In this document: positions 34,161 to 43,606 of the stretch, piece by piece
How the letters are laid out: each line of letters begins with the position of its first letter
Numbering within the stretch: the first letter of the stretch is position 1
Assembly: GCA_000701725.1 (NCBI GenBank)
Contig: JNJQ01000012.1
Span: 1 to 64,000, forward strand
DNA: 64,000 bases
From: Erysipelotrichaceae bacterium NK3D112
GTDB lineage: Bacteria > Bacillota_I > Bacilli_A > Erysipelotrichales > Erysipelotrichaceae
Direction: 5' to 3'
Position numbers and translations under genes: made by a program
Notes under the pieces: model-generated
Told to the model about the DNA's origin: nothing
The model's input: the letters and a program-made list of their open reading frames with translations, nothing else
Database searches by the model: none

Positions 34161-35825
34161 TCAGCCGGTCAGAACACTGCCACCGATGAATTCACGGATG
34201 ATGGAATTGCACGGGATCGCCGTCTCATCCTCAAGTGACACAAAGAATTTCAGATATCCGAGATACCGCTGCGCCTCGGGATATTCGGGCAGATCGGGTG
34301 TGATCTCTTCCAGAAGAGGCTGCGCGTATTTCTTCAGCACCGCCAGCTCATAGATGAAATGGCTGTTGAAGAAGGCATCCGCTTCCGAATTGTACGGGAA
34401 GATGTTGTCATCCTCGCCATGGCGCACCGCCGGCCAGTCATGGATGGTGGTGGCCGCACTGCGGCCGCGGGTGCGGTGATCGCGCACCAGTCTGCGGAAG
34501 AGTCTGGCATCGGTGGTCGGGATTCTGTGATGCATGTCGATGTTCAGCTGAGTCAATGGGGAAATATAGATTCTGAATTTGTCTTTGTCATCAATGCCTT
34601 CGGACAGCTTCGGATTAAGGGCGTGAATGCCTTCAATCACGATCGCCTGATCCTCGCGGATGGAAGTGATCCGCTTGCCGAAGATCTTGGTGCCGCTGAT
34701 GAAATCAAATTCGGGAATATCCACTTTCTTTCCGCTCAGCAGATCATTCATCTGGGAAGCGAACAGTTTTGTATCGACGGCGCTTAAGCCTTCATAGTCG
34801 CGGTTGCCGTTCTCATCCACCTCCATGTCATCGCGGTTGATGAAATAATCATCCGTGCCAAGATACAGCGGATTGATGCCGCTGACTCTGAGCTGAATGC
34901 AAAGACGTTTAGCAAATGAGGTCTTGCCGCTTGAGGAAGGGCCCGCGATCAGAATGATTCTTCTGCCGCTGTGACGGATCTTTTCGGCAATCTCGGCGAT
35001 CTTCTTTTCATGAAGCGCCTCGCAGAGCAGAATCAGATCCCGCGCGTTTCCTTTCAGAACGGTCCGGTTGAGCTCGCCGGCATTGTTGATGCCGCAAAGT
35101 CTCTCCCAGTGGGTCTCTTCGGAAAAAGCGTCATAGAGAATCGGCTGATCCTCATAGACGGGAATACTGGCCGGATCGCGGTGATGGGGAAATCTCAGCA
35201 GCACGCCATTGCGGCAGCGGCGCACTTCAAAGCGTTTGAGATAGCCGCAATCAGGAACAAGGTGCAGATAGAACAGCAGCTGCTCATCATCCAGCGTGCA
35301 AAGATATGCGAAATCGAGATCCTCGCTGGTCTCAAACAGTCTTAACGCATCATGCAGCCTGTGCTCTTTCAGGAATTCAGACGCCGCTTCACGGTTGACC
35401 TTCTTTTCAAGGAACGGTGTGCGCTTTTCCATATACACGCGCATCCGCTCTTCAATTCTTCTGCAGTCCTCATCAGTGACGGCAGGCACATGAATGTTTG
35501 TGAAAAGGCCGCGTGAAAGCGAATTGTTGATGGACACCCTTGTCTTTGCGCCAAACACATCATGAACCGCATGAATGTAAAGCAGTGTCAGGGATGCCTG
35601 GTAAACCAGATTCGCATACGGGTTGCGCTGATCCAGCAGTGCCACCCTGCAGTCTTTGCGCAGCGGCATGTCAATCCGCTCATGCACGTTATCAACCAGA
35701 CATGCGATGATGTCATAGGGCAGATCCGCGCTGAACTCTTCCGCGATTTTTTCGGGTGTGATCCCCTTTTTGTATTCTCTTTTCACCAGTGTGCCTTCAG
35801 GCATCACGATTTCAGTCTGAATCAT
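34161..35825 (-). CDS. nucleoside (uridine-type) kinase with a threonyl-tRNA-synthetase-like N-terminus
   Basis: The N-terminal third resembles the TGS and second additional domains of ThrRS (about residues 1-230, EGTLVKREYKKGITPEKIAEE). The C-terminal part is a P-loop kinase of the uridine kinase/phosphoribulokinase group, with Walker A AGPSSSGKTSFA near residue 285 and LGTDDYFINRDD after it. This fusion is a known Bacillota family usually annotated as nucleoside kinase; its physiological substrate is uncertain. The ATG at 35825 is in the last codons of ppk1 (14-base overlap). The A/G-rich lysine codons of ppk1 upstream may act as its ribosome site. The longest open frame would add 23 unlike residues. 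Confidence 0.85.
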   Translation of the reverse strand: MIQTEIVMPEGTLVKREYKKGITPEKIAEEFSADLPYDIIACLVDNVHERIDMPLRKDCRVALLDQRNPYANLVYQASLTLLYIHAVHDVFGAKTRVSINNSLSRGLFTNIHVPAVTDEDCRRIEERMRVYMEKRTPFLEKKVNREAASEFLKEHRLHDALRLFETSEDLDFAYLCTLDDEQLLFYLHLVPDCGYLKRFEVRRCRNGVLLRFPHHRDPASIPVYEDQPILYDAFSEETHWERLCGINNAGELNRTVLKGNARDLILLCEALHEKKIAEIAEKIRHSGRRIILIAGPSSSGKTSFAKRLCIQLRVSGINPLYLGTDDYFINRDDMEVDENGNRDYEGLSAVDTKLFASQMNDLLSGKKVDIPEFDFISGTKIFGKRITSIREDQAIVIEGIHALNPKLSEGIDDKDKFRIYISPLTQLNIDMHHRIPTTDARLFRRLVRDHRTRGRSAATTIHDWPAVRHGEDDNIFPYNSEADAFFNSHFIYELAVLKKYAQPLLEEITPDLPEYPEAQRYLGYLKFFVSLEDETAIPCNSIIREFIGGSVLTG

Positions 35826-37968
35826 TTTTCTTTTTCTTCTTTTTCTTCGGTTTGTAGGTAGTGTCAAACACAACCGCTGCCGGACGCTGCACAACTGCTG
35901 CAGGCGGCAGACTCTGATTCGATGCGGCTGTCTTTTCCATCATCATCTCCTGTGCGCTCACCGGCACCTCAACGTCGCGGATCTTATGATAGCGGCCGGT
36001 CGGGAACAGCACTCTGACTTTGGTGTTGTCAGCCATGTAAAGATCAATCATCCGGTGGATTCTCGCCGCGCATGCCGCATCTTTCAGCGGGCAGGCGATC
36101 TCGACTCTGCGTTCGGTGTTCCGGGTCATGAAGTCAGCGGAGGAAATATACATCTTCTCCTCTTCGTTCTTACCGAAAATGTAGATTCTGGAATGTTCCA
36201 GATAGCGGCCGACGATCTGTCTGACCTCGATGTTTTCAGTCTTTCCCTTGACACCGGGCACCAGACAGCAGATGCCTCTGACCAGCAGTGTAATCTGCAC
36301 GCCGGCACAGGATGCCTCCTTGAGCTTCACAATGATCTCTTCATCGGTGACGGAGTTGACCTTGGCAAAGATATATCCCTCTTCCCCTTTGGCAATCTGC
36401 TCATCGATCATCGCAAGCAGCGAGCTCTTCAGGCTCACCGGCGCCACGAGCAGTTCATTGTAGGTGCCGTCAAGCTTGCCGATGGCCATGTTCTGGAAGA
36501 ACGCGATCGCATCGTCAATGATTTCCGGTCTGGATGTCATATAGGCAAGGTCGGTATAAAGCTTTGCCGTATTCTCATTGAAATTGCCGGTGGAAAGCAG
36601 AGCCGCATGGGTTGTTTTTCCCTTTTCCACCCGCGTGATCAGGCAGATCTTGGAATGTACTTTGTATTTTTCAAAACCGTAGATGACATTGCAGCCGGCA
36701 TCCTCAAGACGTTCGGAATAGTCAATGTTGTTCTGCTCATCGAATCTGGCCTTGAGTTCAATCAGCACATCGACTTCTTTGCCGTTTTCCGCCGCAAGGC
36801 ACAGATAATCAACCAGTCGGGCATGGCTGGCAAGACGGTAGATCGTGATCTTGATCGAAACCACATTCGGATCAGATGCCGATTCCTTGAGCAATTGCAG
36901 GAACGGCTCCATTGATTCATACGGATAGGAAAGCAGGACATCCTTCTTCTGGATCTGCGGGAAAATCTTTCTGGAATAATTCAGGGACGGTGAGAGCTTG
37001 GGCTCATATGACGGATAAGTCAGCGCTTCCTTCTGCTCATCATTGAGCAGTGATGGCAGCGAGTAGACATATTTGAGATTCATCGGCACGCTGCACACAA
37101 ACACCTCGCGGTTGGTGATGCCGAGGTTGGACTGCAGATATTTCTTGAGATGGTCGCTGGGCTTCTTTGAGAAAGTGAGCATCGTCACATTCATCTTTCT
37201 GCGCTCCTTGAGCACTCTCAGCATTTTCTTGCGGTAATCAAGGATATTGGCAAAGATGTCATCATCAGCATCCACATAGGCGCTTCTTGCGACCGAGATC
37301 TTCATGATTTCCGTGATCTGCGCATCCGGGAAAATCTCCGGAGCATAGCTCATGATCAGATCCTCGGTATGTACAAAACGGACCTTCTTCTTGTGCGGCA
37401 ATGAAATGATCGCAGGAAGTGTCGTGGGCACCGGCACAAAGGCGAATACCGAGCGCTTGGCATATTTCAATACAGCCGCGATATAAATGGTGCCGAACTG
37501 CAGATTCGGGAACGGATGATGGGTGTCGACGATCTGCGGCGCCAGCAGAGGCGCGATTGATCTGCGGAAATACTTGCGCAGATATTTCACCTCATTCTTG
37601 TCGCATTCGGAAACCGGAATGTCCTCGATGCCGGCACGCGCGAGTCTCTTTCTGAGTTCCTCAAAAATCACATCGCGCTTTTTCAGACCGCGCTTGGCAG
37701 CCGGATAGATGGCATTGAGCTGGCCCTTCGGTGAGAGGCCGGATTTGTTGTCCACCTTGGTGACGGACGCCTTGTCCATATCATAAAGACTGCCCACTCT
37801 GACCATGAAGAATTCGGTCAGGTTGGATGTGTAAATCTCAACGAATTTCAGCCGTTCGATGTCCGGAACGGTCTTGTCCTTTGCCTCATTGAGGCAGCGC
37901 ATGTCAAACTGCAGCCATGAAAGCTCGCGGTTCTGTGTGTATCCCTCTTTATATAAATCCTTGATCAT
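35812..37968 (-). CDS. ppk1: polyphosphate kinase 1
   Basis: PPK1 polymerises ATP gamma-phosphate into polyphosphate. The N-terminal domain begins NRELSWLQFDMRCLNEA. The phosphorylated-histidine region YKVHSKICLI lies near residue 430, followed by LLSTGNFNENTAKLYTD; the C-terminal catalytic domain includes SADFMTRNTERRVE near 640. Length 718 is normal apart from a C-terminal tail with a run of seven lysines (KPKKKKKKKNDSD). The ATG follows AAAGGGG. It heads an operon with the nucleoside kinase, with a promoter and palindrome just upstream. Confidence 0.96.
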   Translation of the reverse strand: MIKDLYKEGYTQNRELSWLQFDMRCLNEAKDKTVPDIERLKFVEIYTSNLTEFFMVRVGSLYDMDKASVTKVDNKSGLSPKGQLNAIYPAAKRGLKKRDVIFEELRKRLARAGIEDIPVSECDKNEVKYLRKYFRRSIAPLLAPQIVDTHHPFPNLQFGTIYIAAVLKYAKRSVFAFVPVPTTLPAIISLPHKKKVRFVHTEDLIMSYAPEIFPDAQITEIMKISVARSAYVDADDDIFANILDYRKKMLRVLKERRKMNVTMLTFSKKPSDHLKKYLQSNLGITNREVFVCSVPMNLKYVYSLPSLLNDEQKEALTYPSYEPKLSPSLNYSRKIFPQIQKKDVLLSYPYESMEPFLQLLKESASDPNVVSIKITIYRLASHARLVDYLCLAAENGKEVDVLIELKARFDEQNNIDYSERLEDAGCNVIYGFEKYKVHSKICLITRVEKGKTTHAALLSTGNFNENTAKLYTDLAYMTSRPEIIDDAIAFFQNMAIGKLDGTYNELLVAPVSLKSSLLAMIDEQIAKGEEGYIFAKVNSVTDEEIIVKLKEASCAGVQITLLVRGICCLVPGVKGKTENIEVRQIVGRYLEHSRIYIFGKNEEEKMYISSADFMTRNTERRVEIACPLKDAACAARIHRMIDLYMADNTKVRVLFPTGRYHKIRDVEVPVSAQEMMMEKTAASNQSLPPAAVVQRPAAVVFDTTYKPKKKKKKKNDSD

Positions 37969-38000
37969 ACAGGCTTTTCCCCTTTCGCCCTGTCCATTCC

Positions 38001-38034
38001 ATTATATCGTCACATCCATGGAAATATTCCACGG
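38001..38034 (-). promoter_or_regulatory. ppk1 promoter with a palindromic operator over the -35 region
   Basis: TATAAT lies at 38001-38006 on the minus strand. The interval 38016-38034 reads CCATGGAA-ATA-TTCCACGG, a 19 bp inverted repeat with one mismatch, centred where the -35 would be. The regulator is unknown. This is the only upstream sequence before ppk1, in a 78-base gap. Confidence 0.5.
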
Positions 38035-38046
38035 CAAATCTGTTTT

Positions 38047-39060
38047 TTACTGCTTTTTGTTCAAAGCTTTCACCGCATCGAATTCGGTTTTCGTGATATG
38101 GCAGTAGCCCCAGGGATTCTTTCCGAGATAATTCTGGTGATACTCCTCCGCGGTATAGAAATTTTTCAATGGCTCCAGCTCCACAAAGAAGCGGTCATAT
38201 TTCTTTTTCTCTTCCTCAAAAATATCTTTGAGAAGCTTCGCATCCTGCTCGTCGGTATAGTAGACACCGGTCTGATACTGGGAGCCGATGTCATTGCCCT
38301 GCCGGTTGGCCACGGTCGGATCAATGCACAGGAAATATGCTTTCATGATTGTTTCCAGGGACACGATTGCCGGATCATATACAATCCGCACGGTCTCACG
38401 GAAGCCGGTGTTGCCGCGACACACATCTTCATAGCGGGGATTGCTGATCGTGCCGTTGGCATAGCCTGTCATTGTGTCAACAACGCCATCCAGAAGTTTA
38501 AACGCCTTTTCACTGCCCCAGAAACAGCCGGCAGCCAGATAAATCACTTTCATTGTTTCACCGAAATCCTTTTCTTCCCTTTGACCGGGATTTCTGTAAT
38601 AGGCAAACAGGATTCTTCCATCCTTCTTTTCAATCTGTTCAAAGCCGTTGTGGCGCAGCAGTGCCTGCGAATATTCATTGTGTTCCTGCACAGCCGCATA
38701 GACGGTATGGATGCCGTTTTGAATCAGATGGTGTACCAGAACATAGACTGCCTCGGAAGCGTAGCCCCGATGGCGCATTGCGGGCATGGTGCGATAGCCG
38801 ATCAGAAGATGTCCGTCCTCACAGCCGTACATTTCAATAATGCCTTTGAGTTTTCCGTCATCCTTTGCGATAACGCCGAGAATGTATTCTTTTCCTTCCC
38901 GCCAGGACTGCTCAGAACTCTGCAGCATCGCGCGCGCCTTTGTTTCATCCAGAGGATGATCGAACAGCTCTTTGAGTTCGCAGATATCCGTTTCATCCGG
39001 TCTTCTCAGAATGATCTTTTCCGATGTGAGCACAGGACTTGTTTCATTGATGATCAGCAT
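38047..39060 (-). CDS. GNAT acetyltransferase fused to peptide-methionine (S)-S-oxide reductase
   Basis: Residues about 1-160 form a RimJ/RimL-like GNAT domain, with the acetyl-CoA region RHRGYASEAVYVLVHHLI near residue 98. Residues 170-337 form a complete MsrA domain with the catalytic Cys179 in GCFWG, the conserved GYANG and YQTGVYY, and a near-terminal GYCHI. MsrA repairs oxidised methionine. The two parts are joined in one frame by a short charged linker (NPGQREEKDFGET). The ATG at 39060 follows CGGAG. Met170 could serve as an internal start for free MsrA, with AAGGA 14 bases upstream. The acetylation target is unknown. Confidence 0.9.
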   Translation of the reverse strand: MLIINETSPVLTSEKIILRRPDETDICELKELFDHPLDETKARAMLQSSEQSWREGKEYILGVIAKDDGKLKGIIEMYGCEDGHLLIGYRTMPAMRHRGYASEAVYVLVHHLIQNGIHTVYAAVQEHNEYSQALLRHNGFEQIEKKDGRILFAYYRNPGQREEKDFGETMKVIYLAAGCFWGSEKAFKLLDGVVDTMTGYANGTISNPRYEDVCRGNTGFRETVRIVYDPAIVSLETIMKAYFLCIDPTVANRQGNDIGSQYQTGVYYTDEQDAKLLKDIFEEEKKKYDRFFVELEPLKNFYTAEEYHQNYLGKNPWGYCHITKTEFDAVKALNKKQ

Positions 39061-39147
39061 GTTTCCGCTCCGTTTCACGTGATTCCATTATATCTGAAAA
39101 AGGCCATGCGTACATGGGACACACGGCCTTATGTCTGTGATGAGTGC

Positions 39148-41409
39148 TTACTTTCCGAAGCGTTCCATCAGGCGCGCCATCGCGTCGTCCATGGTGACTT
39201 CCTTCTTCTTCGGCTTCTCGTCTTTCTTTCTGTTCTTGGAGCTCTTGCGGTGCTTGTAGGCGGCATCGCGCTGTTCCAGCTGTTCCTTCGGCAGCATACT
39301 CAGCGATACTCTTCCTCTTTCCTCATCCAGCTCATAGACCCATACATCGACAATGTCGCCGACCGAGACGATGCTCATCGGATCGACATTTCTGCGCATG
39401 CTCATTCTGGTGGTATGAACCAGACCGTCCTCATGCAGACCGATATCGACGAAGGCGCCGAAATCAACGACATTGCGGACTGTGCCGGAGAGCTTGTCGC
39501 CGACATGCAGATCGCTCATTTCCAATACATCGCTTCTTAACAGAGCGGTTTCAAACTGGTCACGGTAGTCGCGCAGCGGCTGCGTGATGGAATCCTCGAT
39601 GTCCTTGAGTGTATAGGAATCAATGCCAAGATCCTTGATCTTATCTTCCGGGAAGGTGATATCGGCAGCCCCGAGCTGGGTGATGCCGCATGCCTTCATC
39701 AGGGCACGGGCAGCGTCATAGCTTTCCGGATGGATGGAAGTCGCATCCAGCGGCTCCTCGCCGTCTGTAATACGCAGGAAGCCTGCGCACTGCTGATAGG
39801 CCTTGGGACCGAGCTTCTTGACTTTCATCAGCTGTTTGCGGTTGGTGAAGCGTCCGTTTTCATTTCTGTAATTGACGATTTCCTTTGCGACCGCGCTGTT
39901 AAGACCGGAGATATGGGTCAGCAGCTCCATCGATGCGGTGTTGAGGTCCGCACCGGTGCGGTTGACGCACTTCATGATCGCTTCATCCAGTCTTTCCGAA
40001 AGCGCCTTCTGGGGCAGATCATGCTGGTACTGGCCGACACCGATGGATTTGGGATCGATCTTGATCAGCTCGGCAAGCGGGTCAAGCAGTCTTCTGCCGA
40101 TGGAAACCGCACTTCTTTCCTCAACCGCCAGATCAGGGAATTCAGCTCTGGCCGCTTCCTGGGCACTCCATACGGATGCGCCTGCCTCGGAAACAATCGC
40201 GTATTCGGTTTTCAGGCTGTTTTCGCGGATGACTTCGGCGACCAGCTTTTCGCTTTCACGGCTGGCGGTGCCATTGCCGATGGCGACAATCTCAACCGCG
40301 TATTTCTGGATCAGTCTGAGCAGTGCCTTCTTGCTTGCCTCAATATCGCCGCCCTTCTTGGAGAACGGATAGATCTTTTCGACGGTGAGCATCTTTCCGG
40401 TCGCATCGATAACCGCGAGTTTGCAGCCGTTGTAATAGCCCGGGTCAAAACCGAGAACAATTCTGCCCTTGAGCGGTGCCTGCAGCAGCAGCTTTTCAAG
40501 GTTGGCGGAGAAGATCTCGATGGATCTTGTATGCGCGCGGTCGGAGAGCTCCGAACGGATTTCTCTTTCGATGGACGGGAACAGCAGTCTTGTGCAGCCG
40601 TCATCCGCCGCCAGTTTCAGCTCATTGTCAACGATAGTGGACTGCTGATGGGTCAGGTTGTTCAGTGCCTGTTCCTTGAGTCCTTCCTCATCAAAGATGA
40701 AATTGACGGTGATCACCTTCGCCTTTTCGGCACGGTCAATCGCCATGATTCTGTGATCGGCGAGAGTGGAGATCTTTTCGGAATAATCATAGTAATTCTG
40801 ATAGACCTTTTTCTCATCCTCGGCATCTTTCTTCAGCTTGGTCTCAATGACACCGGCCTTCATGATCGTATCCTTGAAGGCCCATCTCTGCTTGGCATTG
40901 TCAGAGACGGCTTCGGCGATGATATCCATTGCGCCCTGGACGGCATCCTTGATATTCTTCACATCGTCATTGATATACTTCATGGCCTCTTCGACCAGGT
41001 TTCCCTCTGTCGGCAGCGCGAGCATCCAGTCAGCCAGCGGCTGCAGACCGTTTTTGATCGCGGTCGCGGCTCTGGTCTTTTTCTTCTGGGCATAAGGACG
41101 GTAGATGTCCTCGACCTGGGAGAGCTTTGTGCACTCCTCGACACTCTTTTTGATTTCATCGGTCAGTTTGCCCTGCTCGGCGATCAGCTTGAGAACGTTC
41201 TCCTTGCGTTCAGCGAGCTTGAGCTGATAATCATACTGCTTCTGGATGTAGAGGATCTGTTCCTCATCGAGTCCGTGTGTCTGTTCCTTGCGGTAACGGG
41301 CAATGAAGGGAACGGTGTTGCCTTCCTCAAGAAGGGATAATGTATTCTGCACCTGGCTGAGATTGATTTTCAGCTCAGATGCGATCGATCTGATAATTTC
41401 CTCGTTCAT
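39148..41409 (-). CDS. tex: Tex-family RNA-binding protein
   Basis: Tex is a cytoplasmic S1-domain protein affecting transcription and RNA. The N-terminal helical domain holds VPFIARYRKEQTHGLDEEQ, followed by a YqgF-like domain (about 320-440, FDPGYYNGCKLAVID), helix-hairpin-helix motifs (about 500-560) and an S1 domain (about 645-720, GTVRNVVDFGAFVDIGLHEDGLVH is the region). A charged tail (KSSKNRKKDEKPKKK) ends the protein. Start 41409 has AAAGGAG nine bases upstream and gives 753 residues; the longest open frame adds 21 unlike residues. Confidence 0.96.
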   Translation of the reverse strand: MNEEIIRSIASELKINLSQVQNTLSLLEEGNTVPFIARYRKEQTHGLDEEQILYIQKQYDYQLKLAERKENVLKLIAEQGKLTDEIKKSVEECTKLSQVEDIYRPYAQKKKTRAATAIKNGLQPLADWMLALPTEGNLVEEAMKYINDDVKNIKDAVQGAMDIIAEAVSDNAKQRWAFKDTIMKAGVIETKLKKDAEDEKKVYQNYYDYSEKISTLADHRIMAIDRAEKAKVITVNFIFDEEGLKEQALNNLTHQQSTIVDNELKLAADDGCTRLLFPSIEREIRSELSDRAHTRSIEIFSANLEKLLLQAPLKGRIVLGFDPGYYNGCKLAVIDATGKMLTVEKIYPFSKKGGDIEASKKALLRLIQKYAVEIVAIGNGTASRESEKLVAEVIRENSLKTEYAIVSEAGASVWSAQEAARAEFPDLAVEERSAVSIGRRLLDPLAELIKIDPKSIGVGQYQHDLPQKALSERLDEAIMKCVNRTGADLNTASMELLTHISGLNSAVAKEIVNYRNENGRFTNRKQLMKVKKLGPKAYQQCAGFLRITDGEEPLDATSIHPESYDAARALMKACGITQLGAADITFPEDKIKDLGIDSYTLKDIEDSITQPLRDYRDQFETALLRSDVLEMSDLHVGDKLSGTVRNVVDFGAFVDIGLHEDGLVHTTRMSMRRNVDPMSIVSVGDIVDVWVYELDEERGRVSLSMLPKEQLEQRDAAYKHRKSSKNRKKDEKPKKKEVTMDDAMARLMERFGK

Positions 41410-41506
41410 GAAAAGTACTCCTTTCAACTGTGTTATCTTATCACGGCTAAGCGCAGGATGCACACATGACATTGTGAACGATTATTCACTTGACTTGCCG
41501 CTCACA

Positions 41507-41530
41507 TACAAAAGGGACTTGCGTCCCTTT
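41507..41530 (-). terminator. terminator of the MacB-like ABC pair
   Basis: AAAGGGAC and GTCCCTTT (41511-41530) form an 8 bp stem with a 4-base loop, ending in a short U-tract (TTTTG) on the minus strand. It separates the permease gene from tex. Confidence 0.65.
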
Positions 41531-41564
41531 CGGAAATATCGATGAACTTCGTGTTTTTTCACAC

Positions 41565-42839
41565 TCAGCGGGGATCATGAATCGTGCTGACTGCACGGCG
41601 GTATGAATACATGGATAACAATGCGCATAACACCAGCGGCACCGCAAAGCCGATCAGGAAAACGGCAGTGAAACCGGCGCTCATGTCATGGTTCATATGG
41701 CCCACCGCAATGATATTGACCAGATACAGCAGTCCGATCAGAGTGATGAAGCCATAGAAGCCAATCACCTCGCCCCTGCGGATGGCTGCGGAATCCTCAT
41801 CGGTGCAGCCGATCTGATCAAGGGTCATGAAATAGCGTGTGCGTCCGGTCAGATCGGTTGAGTATTTGAACAGCACGGCCAGTGAGAGCAGCACATTCAT
41901 GACAATGAATGACATCGTATACATCAAAAGCTCAATCGGTTTGGTCTGCTTGGAAACAAGCGATGTGCTCAGAAGGCATGCACATCCCAGCATCAGCAGG
42001 AGATTCAGCTTGAGCAGCCTTAAGTCATGGCGGATAAAGCCGTCCTTGACAAATGCCCGCAGCTTCGAAGGATTTTTCTCATTGCGCGCGCTGAGCCAGG
42101 GCACAAACACCGTGTCAATGCACATGTTGAGACCCACAAGGGAAAGCAGCGCATAGACGATCATACCGCTCTCGGTGGTATAAAACAGAGCGATGGGAGC
42201 GAGCCATAATACCAGACAGAGAATCTTCTTAAGGACACCCGGCACATTGCCGAGGTAGAAGATTCCGCTTTCCGAAGCGGTCATGATGTCCTTGGAGAAC
42301 ATCATTGTGGCCGCGTTTCTGAGGGCGAAGCTCAGGTTAAGCATAATGACAAAGAACACCACAAAGCCGAGAATGATCCCGACCATCAGATTGGCTTCAT
42401 AGCTGTTGGCAATCACCAGTGAACTGTTCAGAACGCTTGCCAGCAGATGATTCATCATCGGTATCATCATATTGGCAATGATCAGACCGATTGGAATCGC
42501 AATGATCAGAAGAATGACTGTCTGGATGAGCAGATACGTGGCCAATTGAAGCGCGGTGGCTCCGCAGATCAGACGGACTGCCAGCTCCTTCGCCTTCCGC
42601 TTGACGAAGAAGTCATTGGCAAACAGAATCGCGGTCATACAGATCACAATGACCGTTACCGAGATCAGGGTCGCCAGCGGATCCGTTCCTGCGGTCAGAA
42701 GGCTTGCCCCGTCCGGATCGCTCATCATCATGTTGAAGAACAGATAGATGAAAATCGATGTGAGCAGAAGGGTCAGCCAATAGAAGAAGGAGCGGGCGAA
42801 ATCATCGCGCAAAGAGCGCAGGGCGTCACGGACGATCAT
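41565..42839 (-). CDS. FtsX-like ABC permease
   Basis: This membrane protein of 424 residues has about ten hydrophobic segments, beginning RDALRSLRDDFARSFFYWLTLLL, the usual start of small FtsX/MacB-type permeases in Bacillota. It overlaps the ATPase gene by four bases. A BceAB-type peptide-resistance role is possible, but BceB-like proteins are longer with a large external loop, and no two-component system is adjacent. The substrate is unknown. Confidence 0.85.
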   Translation of the reverse strand: MIVRDALRSLRDDFARSFFYWLTLLLTSIFIYLFFNMMMSDPDGASLLTAGTDPLATLISVTVIVICMTAILFANDFFVKRKAKELAVRLICGATALQLATYLLIQTVILLIIAIPIGLIIANMMIPMMNHLLASVLNSSLVIANSYEANLMVGIILGFVVFFVIMLNLSFALRNAATMMFSKDIMTASESGIFYLGNVPGVLKKILCLVLWLAPIALFYTTESGMIVYALLSLVGLNMCIDTVFVPWLSARNEKNPSKLRAFVKDGFIRHDLRLLKLNLLLMLGCACLLSTSLVSKQTKPIELLMYTMSFIVMNVLLSLAVLFKYSTDLTGRTRYFMTLDQIGCTDEDSAAIRRGEVIGFYGFITLIGLLYLVNIIAVGHMNHDMSAGFTAVFLIGFAVPLVLCALLSMYSYRRAVSTIHDPR

Positions 42840-43606
42840 GCCGCAAGTATCTCCCTGGATTCGGCGGAGTTGATTTCGACGATCTTCTGGAAGTATTCGT
42901 CCTGGGTGAGATTTTCTCTGTCAAGAACAGTCTCAATGTTGCCGTCCTTGATATAGATCAGTCTTGAGGAGTAGGAAGTGATCAGGGGGTCATGGGTAAC
43001 CATGACAATGGTCACGCCGTAATCACGGTTGAGCATCTGCAGGATGTTCATGAGCTCGCTGGAATTTTTCGAGTCAAGATTGCCGGTGGGCTCATCGGCG
43101 ACGATGATGCGGGGATGATTGACAAGCGCACGGCAGATCGCGGCTCTTTGTCTCTGGCCGCCTGAGCACTCATTGGGGAACTTCTTCAATAACTGCTGAA
43201 TATCCATCTGGCCTGCCAGCTCATTGACTCTCTTGTGAATCTCATCGCTGTCCATGTGTGCCAGTGACAGCGGCATGGCAATATTCTCAAACATTGTATG
43301 GGTATCCAGGAGGTTGAAACCCTGGAAGATGAAACCGAGATTCTGGAAACGGAAGCGTCCGATCTCATTGGAGCTCATCGCTCTGACCTCACGGCCGTTG
43401 ATATAAACGTGTCCGCTGGTGGGCAGATCAATCGTTGAAATGTTATTGATAAAGGTCGACTTTCCGCTGCCGGAAGGTCCCATGATGGCGACGAAGTCCC
43501 CTTCATGAACCTGGAAATTGATATCATGAAGAGCTTCAAAGGCATTGGGTGTGTTACAGTTGTACACCTTCTTCATGTTTTTCGCTTCCAGAACAATTTC
43601 ACTCAT
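42836..43606 (-). CDS. ABC transporter ATPase, MacB/LolD-like
   Basis: This is a 256-residue ATPase with Walker A GPSGSGKST near residue 45, signature CSGGQRQR near 145 and Walker B VADEPTGNLDS near 165; the TGNLDS ending marks the MacB/LolD/FtsE group. It pairs with the FtsX-like permease downstream (four-base overlap). The ATG at 43606 follows AAAGGAA after about ten bases. The longest frame would add 21 residues that do not fit the family. Confidence 0.93.
   Translation of the reverse strand: MSEIVLEAKNMKKVYNCNTPNAFEALHDINFQVHEGDFVAIMGPSGSGKSTFINNISTIDLPTSGHVYINGREVRAMSSNEIGRFRFQNLGFIFQGFNLLDTHTMFENIAMPLSLAHMDSDEIHKRVNELAGQMDIQQLLKKFPNECSGGQRQRAAICRALVNHPRIIVADEPTGNLDSKNSSELMNILQMLNRDYGVTIVMVTHDPLITSYSSRLIYIKDGNIETVLDRENLTQDEYFQKIVEINSAESREILAA

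Noticed and set aside
39730-41340. A plus-strand open frame of about 536 codons lying antisense to tex, and a similar one of 480 codons antisense to the GNAT-MsrA and tex genes.
   Set aside because: They follow the codon bias of the well-supported minus-strand genes, lack ribosome sites at plausible starts, and their products have no recognisable domains.
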